The notes: generated by a model not told the origin, from the letters alone. Shown: positions 18,991 through 27,460, counted from the first letter of the stretch. The stretch is DNA of 64,000 nucleotides from Acinetobacter baumannii (GCF_016508585.1 NZ_JADVOP010000015.1:1-64000); one strand, 5' to 3'. Numbers and translations are program-made.

Positions 18991-19040
18991 ATGGATCAAA
19001 CATGTTTTGGCAAGACCAATTTTTGTAAAAGTTAAAATTT

Positions 19041-19763
19041 ATGACTCAGACTCGTCTCTATCAAAATATCTTCAATAAAATTCAAGAGGATATAAAAAAT
19101 GGAATTTATCAGGTAGGTTCCAAGTTACCGCCTGAACGAGACCTTGCGCAGCAGTTAGGGGTAAGTCGTACCTCAGTGCGTGAAGCAATCATTGCACTTG
19201 AAGTCAATGGAATTGTTGAAGTGAAACTTGGAAGCGGTGTCTACGTCATTAAGGATCAACAAGATCAGGGTTTAGAACAAACGGGGTTCAATACCAATAT
19301 TCATCCTTTATTGATTCCTCATTTAAAAGAAGATTCAGCAGTTACACCCTTTGAAGTTTTAGAAGCACGTCTGCACATTGAACCCTATCTCGCAGAACTG
19401 GCAGCAAAGCATCGGACTGATGAGCAATTAGAAGAGATTAAAGAAGCATTTTTTATGAATGTTCGAGATAATTTAGAACATTCCAGCGAGCATATTGGTG
19501 ATCGTTTATTCCATATTCGTATTGCTGAAGCGAGCCAGAACAGTGCTTTTTGTTTTTTTCTCAAATACTTGCTAGGAAAACAATATACCGAGCTGTTCAG
19601 TCGTATGCGAAGTCTATACACCCCTGAAGATATGCCTTTAAGATCTCAGCATGAACATCAGGAAATCATGGCCGCGATCCAGAGTCAAGATGGGGATGCG
19701 GCGTATAAAGCCATGCAGAAACATCTACAGAATGTGATCAATATCTTTTCAAGAAAGGTTTAA
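19041..19763 (+). CDS. FadR-subfamily GntR regulator of the fucose cluster
   Basis: A 240-residue regulator with an N-terminal GntR winged helix (LYQNIFNKIQEDIKNGIYQVGSKLPPERDLAQQLGVS and RTSVREAIIALEVNG) and a C-terminal FCD domain carrying the metal/ligand residues (LEARLHIEPYLAELAA, HIRIAEAS, HEHQEIMAAI). It is divergent from the fucose catabolic operon, with the large palindrome in between. Repression relieved by a pathway acid such as fuconate or KDF is likely by analogy with UxuR/LldR-type proteins; the ligand is not known. The ribosome site is weak. Confidence 0.85.
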   Translation: MTQTRLYQNIFNKIQEDIKNGIYQVGSKLPPERDLAQQLGVSRTSVREAIIALEVNGIVEVKLGSGVYVIKDQQDQGLEQTGFNTNIHPLLIPHLKEDSAVTPFEVLEARLHIEPYLAELAAKHRTDEQLEEIKEAFFMNVRDNLEHSSEHIGDRLFHIRIAEASQNSAFCFFLKYLLGKQYTELFSRMRSLYTPEDMPLRSQHEHQEIMAAIQSQDGDAAYKAMQKHLQNVINIFSRKV

Positions 19764-20207
19764 TTCAAGCACTGATTATTTGTTCAGAAGCGTATTTGCG
19801 ATGGCTAAATCGTTCTTTAAAACAGAAAACACTAGCGAAATATTGATTCATGATATTTGAAAAAACTGCATGGAATCAGTAAAAGTAAAGCAATCAAATA
19901 TTTCGCTAACACATACGGAGGGACTGTTCACGATCAATAAACAGAGCCGTATGGATCAATGACTGTAGTTTTAGACCACTTCTGATACATGACTCCATTC
20001 AATTTAAGTTTTTTTTATGACCTTGAAAAGAATAACTGAAAATACATGATTTCCTCAAATCACTCTAAAATGCTGTAACGAATGCTTCCCATATAAGAAT
20101 AATGATTATGTTGCAAACTCTTTGAAAAAAACTACGTTTAAATCAAATCCTGAATCAAGGTACTTTTTCTAAAAACCGTCATCCATGGCATACCCGAATC
20201 GAAAAAA
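19764..20207. other. Gene-free 444-bp interval with a bulged inverted repeat
   Basis: No coding sequence is supported here. TAGCGAAATATTGATT at 19833-19848 approximately matches, inverted, AATCAAATATTTCGCTA at 19892-19908 with one bulged base and a loop of about 45 nt. It lies between two convergent genes. It could be an mRNA 3' structure or the ends of a decayed small element; no transposase or target duplication is visible. Confidence 0.4.
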
Positions 20208-20915
20208 TTAAATGTGTCTAGCTAGTCCGCCATCCACCCGGATATTTTGCCCAGTGATATAGCCTGCATCCGTTGATGCTAAAAAAGCCACAACGGATGC
20301 AACTTCTTGAGTATATCCATAACGCTTCATTGGCACGCTCTCGAGTCTATCTGCGACTGTAGGTAAGCTGTCAATCCAGCCACACAAGATATTATTCATT
20401 CTAATATTACGGGAGGCATAAGTATCTGAAAAAATCTTGGTGTATGCTGCAAGTCCCGCCCTAAACACTGCTGATGCGGGAAAACCTTGATAAGGTTCTA
20501 ATGCAGCTATAGAGGAAAAGTTGATGATTGAACCTGATTCCTGCATCTCCATTATCGGTACAACCAGTCTCGTAGCACGTATAACATTCATCAGATAAAT
20601 GTCCATACCCGCATGCCAATCTTCGTTTGAGAGTTCTAATATCTGCCCTCTTGGTCCATGACCACCACTGTTTACAAGTACATCGATACGTCCCCAGGTC
20701 GAAGTGACCTGATCAACAAATTGTTTTAAATCTTGATCAGACTGATTAGACCCAGTAAATCCAATCCCACCCAACTCCATTGCAAGCTTTTCACCTTTGC
20801 CTGATGATGAAAGAATCGCGATATTATAGCCATCGTTCGCTAAACGTTTTGCAGCTGCGGCACCTAATCCACTTCCACCTGCTGTGATTATCGCTACTTT
20901 CTGTTCTGACATCAT
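20208..20915 (-). CDS. SDR family oxidoreductase
   Basis: A 235-residue SDR starting MMSEQKVAIITAGGSGLGAAAA. The cofactor loop is TAGGSGLG, there is an NSGGHGP variant of the NNAG motif, and Ser in INFSSIAA. The catalytic Tyr appears replaced: the place of Tyr-x-x-x-Lys reads FPASAVFRAG, so this may be a non-canonical or inactive SDR. An AGGAG ribosome site supports the ATG at 20915 or 20912, not the frame's upstream start. No operon partners; orphan between the fucose cluster and the lyase. Confidence 0.78.
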   Translation of the reverse strand: MMSEQKVAIITAGGSGLGAAAAKRLANDGYNIAILSSSGKGEKLAMELGGIGFTGSNQSDQDLKQFVDQVTSTWGRIDVLVNSGGHGPRGQILELSNEDWHAGMDIYLMNVIRATRLVVPIMEMQESGSIINFSSIAALEPYQGFPASAVFRAGLAAYTKIFSDTYASRNIRMNNILCGWIDSLPTVADRLESVPMKRYGYTQEVASVVAFLASTDAGYITGQNIRVDGGLARHI

Positions 20916-21661
20916 TGAACTCCTGATCATGGATGAGTATGGTTATATCTGTGGTTATACATTTAAGTTATAGACGTGGTTTAAAAATCGCGACTGTTTT
21001 TGCATGGCATCGAATTTATTCAAATGGTCTGTTCATTGAACAAATTCGAGTATATTGAAAAAATGAATAGAATAAGCATTTGCTATCCTCAGCTGATTTT
21101 TCTCAAATAATTCATTGATTAAATAATTTAAAGCTGCCTTTAACTTGGCGTTTTGTTCCTTTAAATCACACTTGCCTTAACTCCATAGAACTCAAAACAT
21201 CCAACCCTTCATAAAAAAATATGAAAACACTATAAATAAAAATTAAACAATGTTGTGTTATAGAAATATTAACTTTCAGCTAAGTTATTGTTTAGTTAAA
21301 AAACATGTTAATCATCTATTTAAAATACGGACGTTCAAATGCAGGATTTGAACTTTGCACATAGATATGCTTATCTGCACATGAAGGATATCAACTCATT
21401 CTAATTTATAATTATGCATCAATCTTGTTTCTGCATCCTGGAAAATAATATTAAATAGTTATATATGAGTTTATCGTTTTAGAACAAACAAAAGCTGAGT
21501 TTTGCTGCGCTATCCACAAGTGCATCCCCCCCTCTAACTAAACTATATGCCGTCCTATCAATACCAGAGTCTCGTTTGAAATCTACTCCCCCGTTTATGA
21601 TCAAAATATTTTTGAGGGGGATAGGGTTCAATAAACTTGTATCAAAAAATAAAAAAGTGTT
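20916..21661. other. Gene-free interval with two small palindromes
   Basis: No coding sequence is supported. Two palindromic stretches are visible: CGAATTT/AAATTCG at 21011-21017 and 21042-21048, with a partial inner TTCAAATG/CATTGAA pairing, and GTTCAAAT-GCAGG-ATTTGAAC at 21333-21353. Either may be a regulator site or an mRNA hairpin. The interval also holds the divergent upstream regions of the SDR and the lyase. Confidence 0.4.
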
Positions 21662-21701
21662 TGAAATTTAACTATGATTGAGTATAAATATGTATATACA
21701 A
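21662..21701 (+). promoter_or_regulatory. Lyase promoter overlapped by a HutC-type operator
   Basis: TTGAAA at 21662-21667 and TATAAA at 21684-21689 are separated by 16 bp and form a good sigma-70 promoter. The palindrome TGTATATACA at 21692-21701 covers the expected transcription start and fits the HutC-subfamily consensus GT-N-TA-N-AC. A wider inverted repeat, AATATGTAT/ATACATATT (21688-21696/21707-21715), overlaps it. The same 10-mer occurs before the BCCT gene. Confidence 0.7.
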
Positions 21702-21918
21702 GTAAATACATATTCATTTATGGACAGGCGTCTCTCAAAAATCTTGACTTACACAGTGTAAGCATGTGGTGCTCTCAGTAAGCACTCGAAGATTTAAAAC
21801 ACGGCGTCAGGCAGTAAATTCAAATAATGAAAAGCGATGGAAATGCTTTTCTTATGGAATTTCAAAAAGAAAATACATCAACGCTCATATGCAAAAAGCA
21901 ACGTATCAGGATGAAACG

Positions 21919-23439
21919 ATGAATATTCAATTAGGCGACAATATTGATATCAATACCTTTATTCAAATTGCACGCTTTAAGACCCCAATCGAATTCTCAG
22001 AGAACTATGTTGCAAGAGTAAAAAAATCACGTGCTGTCCTCGAAGATATGATGACACGTGACGAACCAATGTATGGGATCACAACAGGATTTGGTTCCCT
22101 ATGTTCAGAAAAAATATCACAACAACAGACAGCAGAATTACAAGAAAATTTAATTTTATCTCATGCCGTTTCTGTGGGGGAGCCATTAAATGAAGAACAG
22201 GCTCGTGCCTGTATGCTGATGATTCTACAAAACTTAGGTCAGGGTTATAGTGGTGTACGTTTTGAAGTACTGGATCAAATTCGTCAATTTTTAAACTTAA
22301 ATTTAATCCCATGGATGCCGAAAGAAGGCTCTGTTGGCTATTTGGCTCCTGAAGCACATTTGGCACTTACACTAACAGGACGAGGGCAGCTTTATAAAAA
22401 TGGAGAATTGCGTTCGGCTCAAGAAGTTTTGGCTGAAGAAAATATCACTTCTGTTAAACTGCAAGCCAAAGAAGGCTTAGCATTAATTTCTGGCACAACT
22501 TCAACCACCGCACTTGCAGCATTAGCATTGTATGATCTGCAAAATGCAGCCAAATCTGCTGATATTATTGCAGCTTTAAGCCTGGAATCCCTTGAAGGAA
22601 TTCTAATCGCCTTTGATGAGCGTGTGATGAATGTACGACCTCATCCTGAACAAGCAAAAACAGCATCTAATATTCGACGTTTGCTTAAAAATTCAGAACT
22701 AGCTCAATCAAGACATCCTACAAAATTACAAGATGCACTTTCACTCAGGTGCATACCGCAACTTCATGGCGCTGTAAAAAAAGTTTTGAATGATGCATTG
22801 CTGACCATCGAAATTGAAATGAACGCTTGTTGCGACAATCCTATTGTTTGGCATGATCACAACCACCAAGAAATCATTTCTGCCTGTAATCCAGACTCAT
22901 CCTATGTTGGTTTAGCAATGGATACAGCCGCAATTGCCGCAACAAATTTAGCAAAAATGTCTGAGCGCAGAAATAACCGTTTAATTGATGGAAGTCTTTC
23001 GGGGTTTTCATATTTTCTGATTCAAAAACCTGGCTTAAACTCAGGATTAATGATTCCACAATATACACAGGCAGGGCTTTTAAATGACATGCGCATTTTA
23101 TCCCACCCTGCAACAATTGATAATACACCGACATGTGGCAACCAAGAAGATTATGTCGCAATGGGCTACAATGCTGCCAAAAAAGCACTATCGGTTGCCG
23201 AAAAGTTAGAATATATTCTGGCCATTGAACTATTATCAGGTTATTACGCTGATCAGTTCTTACCCAAAAATAAAAAACGAAGTCCTGCCATGCAAGCCGT
23301 TATCTCTGGGTTAAAAAAGCGTATCAAAATCTCAGACCAAGATACTTACTTATATAGCTTTATCAATGAAATCAAAGGAATGATCCATGATGGCATACTT
23401 TTAAAAATGATCGAACATGAAATTGAAAAATTAGATTAA
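21919..23439 (+). CDS. MIO-less aromatic amino acid ammonia-lyase homologue, candidate ergothionase
   Basis: A 506-residue HAL/PAL-fold lyase. AGGA at 21907-21910 selects the ATG at 21919; the frame is open further upstream, but that part is leader. Family landmarks are intact: MYGITTGFG (catalytic Tyr), ENLILSHAVSVGEP, SLRCIPQ (the Arg of the HAL SLRCQPQ block), MSERRNNRLID and GNQEDYVAMG. Histidine ammonia-lyase has GSVGASGDLAPLAH, but this protein reads GSVGYLAPEAH: the Ala-Ser-Gly that cyclises to MIO is deleted. Tyr before SLR is also Leu. Ergothionase (trimethylamine-eliminating, reported to work without MIO) is the best match of logic, supported by the adjacent betaine carrier and HutC-type sites. 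Alternative substrates are hercynine or other trimethylammonium acids. Confidence 0.8.
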   Translation: MNIQLGDNIDINTFIQIARFKTPIEFSENYVARVKKSRAVLEDMMTRDEPMYGITTGFGSLCSEKISQQQTAELQENLILSHAVSVGEPLNEEQARACMLMILQNLGQGYSGVRFEVLDQIRQFLNLNLIPWMPKEGSVGYLAPEAHLALTLTGRGQLYKNGELRSAQEVLAEENITSVKLQAKEGLALISGTTSTTALAALALYDLQNAAKSADIIAALSLESLEGILIAFDERVMNVRPHPEQAKTASNIRRLLKNSELAQSRHPTKLQDALSLRCIPQLHGAVKKVLNDALLTIEIEMNACCDNPIVWHDHNHQEIISACNPDSSYVGLAMDTAAIAATNLAKMSERRNNRLIDGSLSGFSYFLIQKPGLNSGLMIPQYTQAGLLNDMRILSHPATIDNTPTCGNQEDYVAMGYNAAKKALSVAEKLEYILAIELLSGYYADQFLPKNKKRSPAMQAVISGLKKRIKISDQDTYLYSFINEIKGMIHDGILLKMIEHEIEKLD

Positions 23440-23444
23440 ATAGC

Positions 23445-23484
23445 AATGACGTTTAAATTTTATAAATCTAAACGTCATTTTTAT
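23445..23484 (+). terminator. Rho-independent terminator after the lyase
   Basis: AATGACGTTTA at 23445-23455 pairs perfectly with TAAACGTCATT at 23469-23479, followed by TTTTATTC. It begins six bases after the lyase stop, so the downstream carrier needs its own promoter. Confidence 0.85.
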
Positions 23485-23620
23485 TCTGTTTTCAATCTGA
23501 AGTCTAGCATTACAACTCATTTCATTTGATCCATTTATTCATTAAATTTGGATACAAACCCATTCAATCACATTATTTTAATTCCATTAAAAAACATTGG
23601 GTTAATATGCAATTCATAGT

Positions 23621-23630
23621 TGTATATACA
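23621..23630. promoter_or_regulatory. HutC-type operator before the BCCT carrier
   Basis: TGTATATACA at 23621-23630 is a perfect 10-bp palindrome identical to the one at the lyase promoter and matches GT-N-TA-N-AC. It lies 104 nt before the carrier start. Two identical sites at two adjacent, separately transcribed genes suggest shared control by one GntR/HutC-type repressor encoded outside the window. Confidence 0.65.
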
Positions 23631-23734
23631 TGCTAAAACAGGTAAGGTTTAATTCGAGCAAAAAACAATCGCCACATGGATGAACAAATGGCATGTGCTG
23701 CGCTTATTTCCACCACATACATAAGGATGAGTAT

Positions 23735-25291
23735 ATGGAAGGTGTTTCAAAAGAGGTAAAGACCGTACGTTTGGGGGTTTTCATTCCCTTATTCTTATTA
23801 ATTTCTTCCGCAGTTGTTTTAGGCATTTCACATAGCAAATCTCTCATCGATCTAACCAAAGATTTCTTTAATTGGTCATTACAAAATTTTGGTTGGCTAT
23901 ATCAATGGATTTCAATGATTTCATTGATCTTGGTTGGCATCTTGTTGGTATCACGTTATGGACATATCCGTATCGGAGGAAAAGACGCCAAAGCAAGTAC
24001 CAGTTTTGGAAGATGGTTTGCAATGGCACTGAGCAGTGGTGTTGCGACAGGATTAATTACTTATGGTGTTAATGAACCGATTATTTATTTTGGTAATATC
24101 TATGGAGAACTCAACCAGGTTGGTGTTGAACCACTTACACATGGTGCAGCGATTTGGAGTCTTGGTCGGGTATTCTACAATTGGGGTTTTATTCCTTATT
24201 CAATGTATACATTATCAGGTTTGATCGCTGCGTATATGTATTACAACAAGAAAAAGGGCTTATCTGTTGCAGCAACTCTGGAACCATTACTGGGAAAATA
24301 CGCACAGAATCGGATTATTGCAGATTTCATTGATGTCCTCGCAACGATGGCGATTGTTTTAAGCCTGGCATCAGGCTTGGGTACAGGTTTAACTGTTGTT
24401 GTGACAGGGCTCAAAGTCGCTTATGGGTATCATGCCACCACGATTCTATGGGTATTCCTTGGTGCATTGACCACCTTTTTATTTACCTTTTCTTCTTATC
24501 TGGGTTTAGACAAAGGTTTTAAAATCTTAGCGAGCATTAAATCCAAAGTTTTATATTTCTTGCTGATTCTTTTATTCATTACAGGACCTACATTTTACAT
24601 TCTTCGATCATCCACCGCAGGCATGGCAATTTGGTTAGACAACTTCTTTCTCTGGGGGCTTGATCCAATTGATATTGGCGGTCCTGCCTTAACACAATGG
24701 TGGACTTTATTCGATTGGGCAGTATGGGTTGCTTATGCGCCATTGATGGGAATGTTCCTCGCGCTGATTGCATATGGTCGTACTTTAAAAGAATTCATTA
24801 TCGTCAACTGGATTCTACCTTCTTGCTTTGCCCTCATCTGGTTTTCAGTTTGGGGTGGCACATCACTTTACTTACAACAAAGTGGCGCATTAGATTTAGT
24901 TCAAATCATTAAAGACAATGGTGCAGTTTCTGGACTATGGGCTTTCTTACAACACCTTCCATTTAAATTAGGTATTGTCATTGTACCGCTGATCCTTGTT
25001 TTAACATTGTTTTCTTCAGCCGTGGCTGCAAACAGCATCACCACCACAATTGCAGGTATGTGCAGCAAGAATGTACCTATTGGTGAAGAAGCTCCATCGT
25101 ATCAACGTATTATCTGGGGTGTACTGATTGGTTCAATTGCAATCATCATGAGTGCATTCGGCGGTGGTAGCCAAGGGATTGATGGCATTAAATATTTAGC
25201 GGTTTGTGGCGGCTTCTGTGTGCTGTTTATTTTTATGCTGCAACTGCTTGCAATTATTAAAACCTTTTTTTATGACAAACCTGTTGAGTAA
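23735..25291 (+). CDS. BCCT-family betaine/carnitine/choline-type transporter
   Basis: A 518-residue, 12-helix carrier of the BCCT family. An AAGGA at 23723-23727 selects the ATG at 23735 over the upstream in-frame start. The signature region WTLFDWAVWVAYAPLMGMFLALIAYGRTLKEF corresponds to TM8 of BetP/CaiT; the central Trp is kept, while its two partner Trp positions read Val and Tyr. GVATGLITYGVNEPIIYF is the TM3 Gly-rich segment. No long basic C-terminal osmosensing tail is present, so it is a nutrient carrier rather than an osmoregulator. With the lyase it probably imports a quaternary-ammonium amino acid. Confidence 0.88.
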   Translation: MEGVSKEVKTVRLGVFIPLFLLISSAVVLGISHSKSLIDLTKDFFNWSLQNFGWLYQWISMISLILVGILLVSRYGHIRIGGKDAKASTSFGRWFAMALSSGVATGLITYGVNEPIIYFGNIYGELNQVGVEPLTHGAAIWSLGRVFYNWGFIPYSMYTLSGLIAAYMYYNKKKGLSVAATLEPLLGKYAQNRIIADFIDVLATMAIVLSLASGLGTGLTVVVTGLKVAYGYHATTILWVFLGALTTFLFTFSSYLGLDKGFKILASIKSKVLYFLLILLFITGPTFYILRSSTAGMAIWLDNFFLWGLDPIDIGGPALTQWWTLFDWAVWVAYAPLMGMFLALIAYGRTLKEFIIVNWILPSCFALIWFSVWGGTSLYLQQSGALDLVQIIKDNGAVSGLWAFLQHLPFKLGIVIVPLILVLTLFSSAVAANSITTTIAGMCSKNVPIGEEAPSYQRIIWGVLIGSIAIIMSAFGGGSQGIDGIKYLAVCGGFCVLFIFMLQLLAIIKTFFYDKPVE

Positions 25292-25306
25292 CAAGCGACT
25301 CCCCCT

Positions 25307-25331
25307 CCCGATTAAACTGGATTTAGTCGGG
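25307..25331 (+). terminator. Stem-loop after the BCCT gene
   Basis: CCCGATTAAA at 25307-25316 pairs with TTTAGTCGGG at 25322-25331 (10 pairs, one G-U) around a CTGGA loop. No strong T-run follows, so termination efficiency is uncertain. Confidence 0.55.
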
Positions 25332-25434
25332 AAAATTGCACTGAAAATTAAAAATACAATTTAAAAAAACTCGATTTATTAAGTAGATATGTCTTGTCAT
25401 TTAAAGGCATATCCAACATATTTAAGGACGAAAT

Positions 25435-26636
25435 ATGCCAACTTTATTCAATACATCAGCATGGATGAGCTGTGCTTTACCGACGCAAACATTTCAATTT
25501 AAAACTTTTTCTGCCCTATTCTTGCTTTGTACATGCACACTGATGAGTACGCCGAGTGATGCTGATGAAATAGCGGATAACACTCAAAGCGTCCAAAACC
25601 GTATAGAACTTGGCAGAGCTGTACGTATGCGCTTTGATTATGATCCAGATCGAGATATCCGGAAGTTAAGTTTTGATACTGCCATAGTCAACCTTGATTT
25701 TTAGGTGGCGCATATCCCTATGACTATACCCAGCATATTGGCGATATTAACTTCACTAAAAAAGCCTATCTTGAATATGCGGTAGATTCACGGCAATCCG
25801 TTCAAGTCGGTTTGAATCAAGTTCCTATTGGTCTTCAGCCCTATTACACCAGTACCATTATTGAGTCGCTGGCTTATATCGCAGGAATTGAAGATTTATA
25901 TCGTGTCGGCGCCAAATATCATTATAAACAAGACCGTTACGAAATTTATGCGGCTTACTATGCAAGCAATCCCTGGAAAGGGAAAGGAACAAGTCAGGGT
26001 ACCTACTATTCCAATCAAATCATTCCTGCCGATGAAAACCTAGACAATGGTACATCTTATAAAGAACAAGATGCTTTGGCTTTACAGCTTAACTATTCTC
26101 AACAGTATGAAAATTGGTCATCCAACTATGGGGTCTCTGGATACTATTCTCGGTTAAAGTCAAAACTGGCTGAAGATAAAGATGGGTATAGAGAAATCTA
26201 CGCTTTGCACTATGGTATAAATAAAGATCGCCTAGGGCTGAAGTTCGTCAGCTTGTTCAATCATATTGATACTCCCTATGATCAGACTACTTTTGGCGCC
26301 TATGATGGAACCTTCAATGTCGCCAATAAAGGCATACTCTACAGTTTAGATTTAAACTACAAAATCCCCGCATTTAATATAAATGATGTTAATGATTTCA
26401 ATGTATATATGCATTACAGCCTATATGACAAATCAAAAAAAGCATTTTTAGATTCCAGCCAATTGGTATTCGGTTCAGCATTTACCTATAAGAAAAATCT
26501 ATATATTGCAGCCGAATGGTTATTTGGAAAAAATAGTCCGTATATCGGCGGAAGTAGTTATAGCCAGAGTCTTGCAGCAGGTGGAAGCAACCAGTGGGAA
26601 AATCAAGTCAATGTTAATATTGGTTATTATTTTTAA
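25435..26636 (+). pseudogene. Frameshifted outer-membrane porin-like gene
   Basis: Two reading frames together make one barrel protein of about 400 residues. The first (25435-25704, 89 aa) contains a signal sequence (FSALFLLCTCTLMS) and stops at TAG just after LSFDTAIVNLDF. The rest continues in another frame from about 25701 (GGAYPYDYTQHIGDINF...) to the stop at 26634-26636, ending VNVNIGYYF with a terminal Phe typical of porins. The break falls at a run of five T (25698-25702); one added T would join the frames. This may be a true null allele, a slip site or a sequencing error. Its place after the BCCT gene suggests outer-membrane entry for the same substrate. The porin subfamily is not recognised. 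Confidence 0.72.
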
Positions 26637-26639
26637 GTT

Positions 26640-27084
26640 TATATAATGAGAGAGTTATGGGGAAGAGACATGATACTCCATATGCAAGAATTGGAACCTA
26701 ATAAAAAATCATCTTTTCTTCATAATTTTCAAAATCTTGAAAATATGCTGTGACAATCCGTATCTAAATACAGGCTTTAATTCTATATGGCGACTATTTG
26801 CTCATTGTTCTACTGTTAAATACTCCTCACTTTTTCTAAGACAAACAGCATTCGTTTTCTTCAGGCGATCTTCTTATTCAAGGTACCATTTTATTTTATC
26901 AGTTTGGTAAAACAGATAACTCTTTAATGAGTATAAATAAATCATTTTCTACTTCTCTAAAATATTCCCCAGCAACAAACTGTTAATTTATTTTACAAAC
27001 GCTATCTTTGGGGATCACTATTGATTTTAAAATAAAGTACGTATAATCCATTCTTCGTTTTTTTATTTTTTTCAGGTTTACTTT
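26640..27084. other. Gene-free interval; presumed ancestral dusA upstream region
   Basis: No coding sequence is supported. The interval ends at the stranded original dusA start codon, so it should contain the ancestral dusA promoter. The last 80 bases are very T-rich. No repeat or RNA gene was recognised. Confidence 0.5.
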
Positions 27085-27156
27085 ATGTCTGAGCTCCAAT
27101 CTCTAACGCCTCGTATTTCGGTTGCCCCGATGATGGATTGGACAACAAAATTATAA
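27085..27156 (+). pseudogene. dusA': Stranded 5' end of dusA (left side of the island)
   Basis: The reading frame MSELQSLTPRISVAPMMDWTT, then two foreign residues and a stop, is the N-terminus of a DusA protein. It shares RISVAPMMDWTT with the intact gene at 54649-55665 and is cut exactly at the 20-bp repeat. This is the chromosomal start of the gene, displaced by the integrated element. It may still be transcribed from the native promoter as a 23-codon ORF. Confidence 0.92.
27127..27146 (+). repeat. attL core, 20-bp direct repeat
   Basis: CCGATGATGGATTGGACAAC, identical to 54703-54722. It encodes the conserved PMMDWTT region of DusA, the known attachment region for dusA-specific integrases. 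The stranded 5' end of dusA lies to its left. Confidence 0.92.
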
Positions 27157-27460
27157 ATAACAATAAAAATCAAAATATTAAGATTAAAAAAATTAATTTC
27201 GGTGTAAAATTGGTGTAGAGTTTTCTAATAGATAACTTTTAATCAATCGCTCTTTTGAATATAAAAAACACCTCTTCAGATGCTAACAACCTCATGAATT
27301 ATCCACAATTATGTCCTAGCTTTCAAAAGTCCTTACTACTCTATATAAATCTTGATACAATTTAATTTCTATTTTTCCAACCAAAAACTATGATCATTTC
27401 TATTTTTTCAACCCCAAAATATGTATTATAAATAAACGATAATTTATTAGAGCTAACTTG
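27157..27460. other. Left end of island: integrase arm-type sites, no gene
   Basis: GGTGTAAAA at 27201-27209 and TGGTGTAGA at 27211-27219 repeat in tandem about 55-75 bp inside the left core. They match TGGTGTAA/GGTGTAAA copies beside the right core. This is the arrangement of arm-type sites for a tyrosine recombinase. The rest of the interval is AT-rich and shows no gene. Confidence 0.6.

Noticed and set aside
21333..21353. GTTCAAAT/ATTTGAAC resembling a tRNA T-arm
   Set aside because: On the minus strand GTTCAAATCCTGC looks like a T-loop, but the 5' half of the stem is missing and no acceptor, D or anticodon arms are found nearby. Kept only as a palindrome.
21766..21918. Longer N-terminus for the lyase
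   Set aside because: The extra segment (MVLSVSTRRFKTRRQ...) is basic and unlike HAL-family N-termini, and the good ribosome site lies before 21919.
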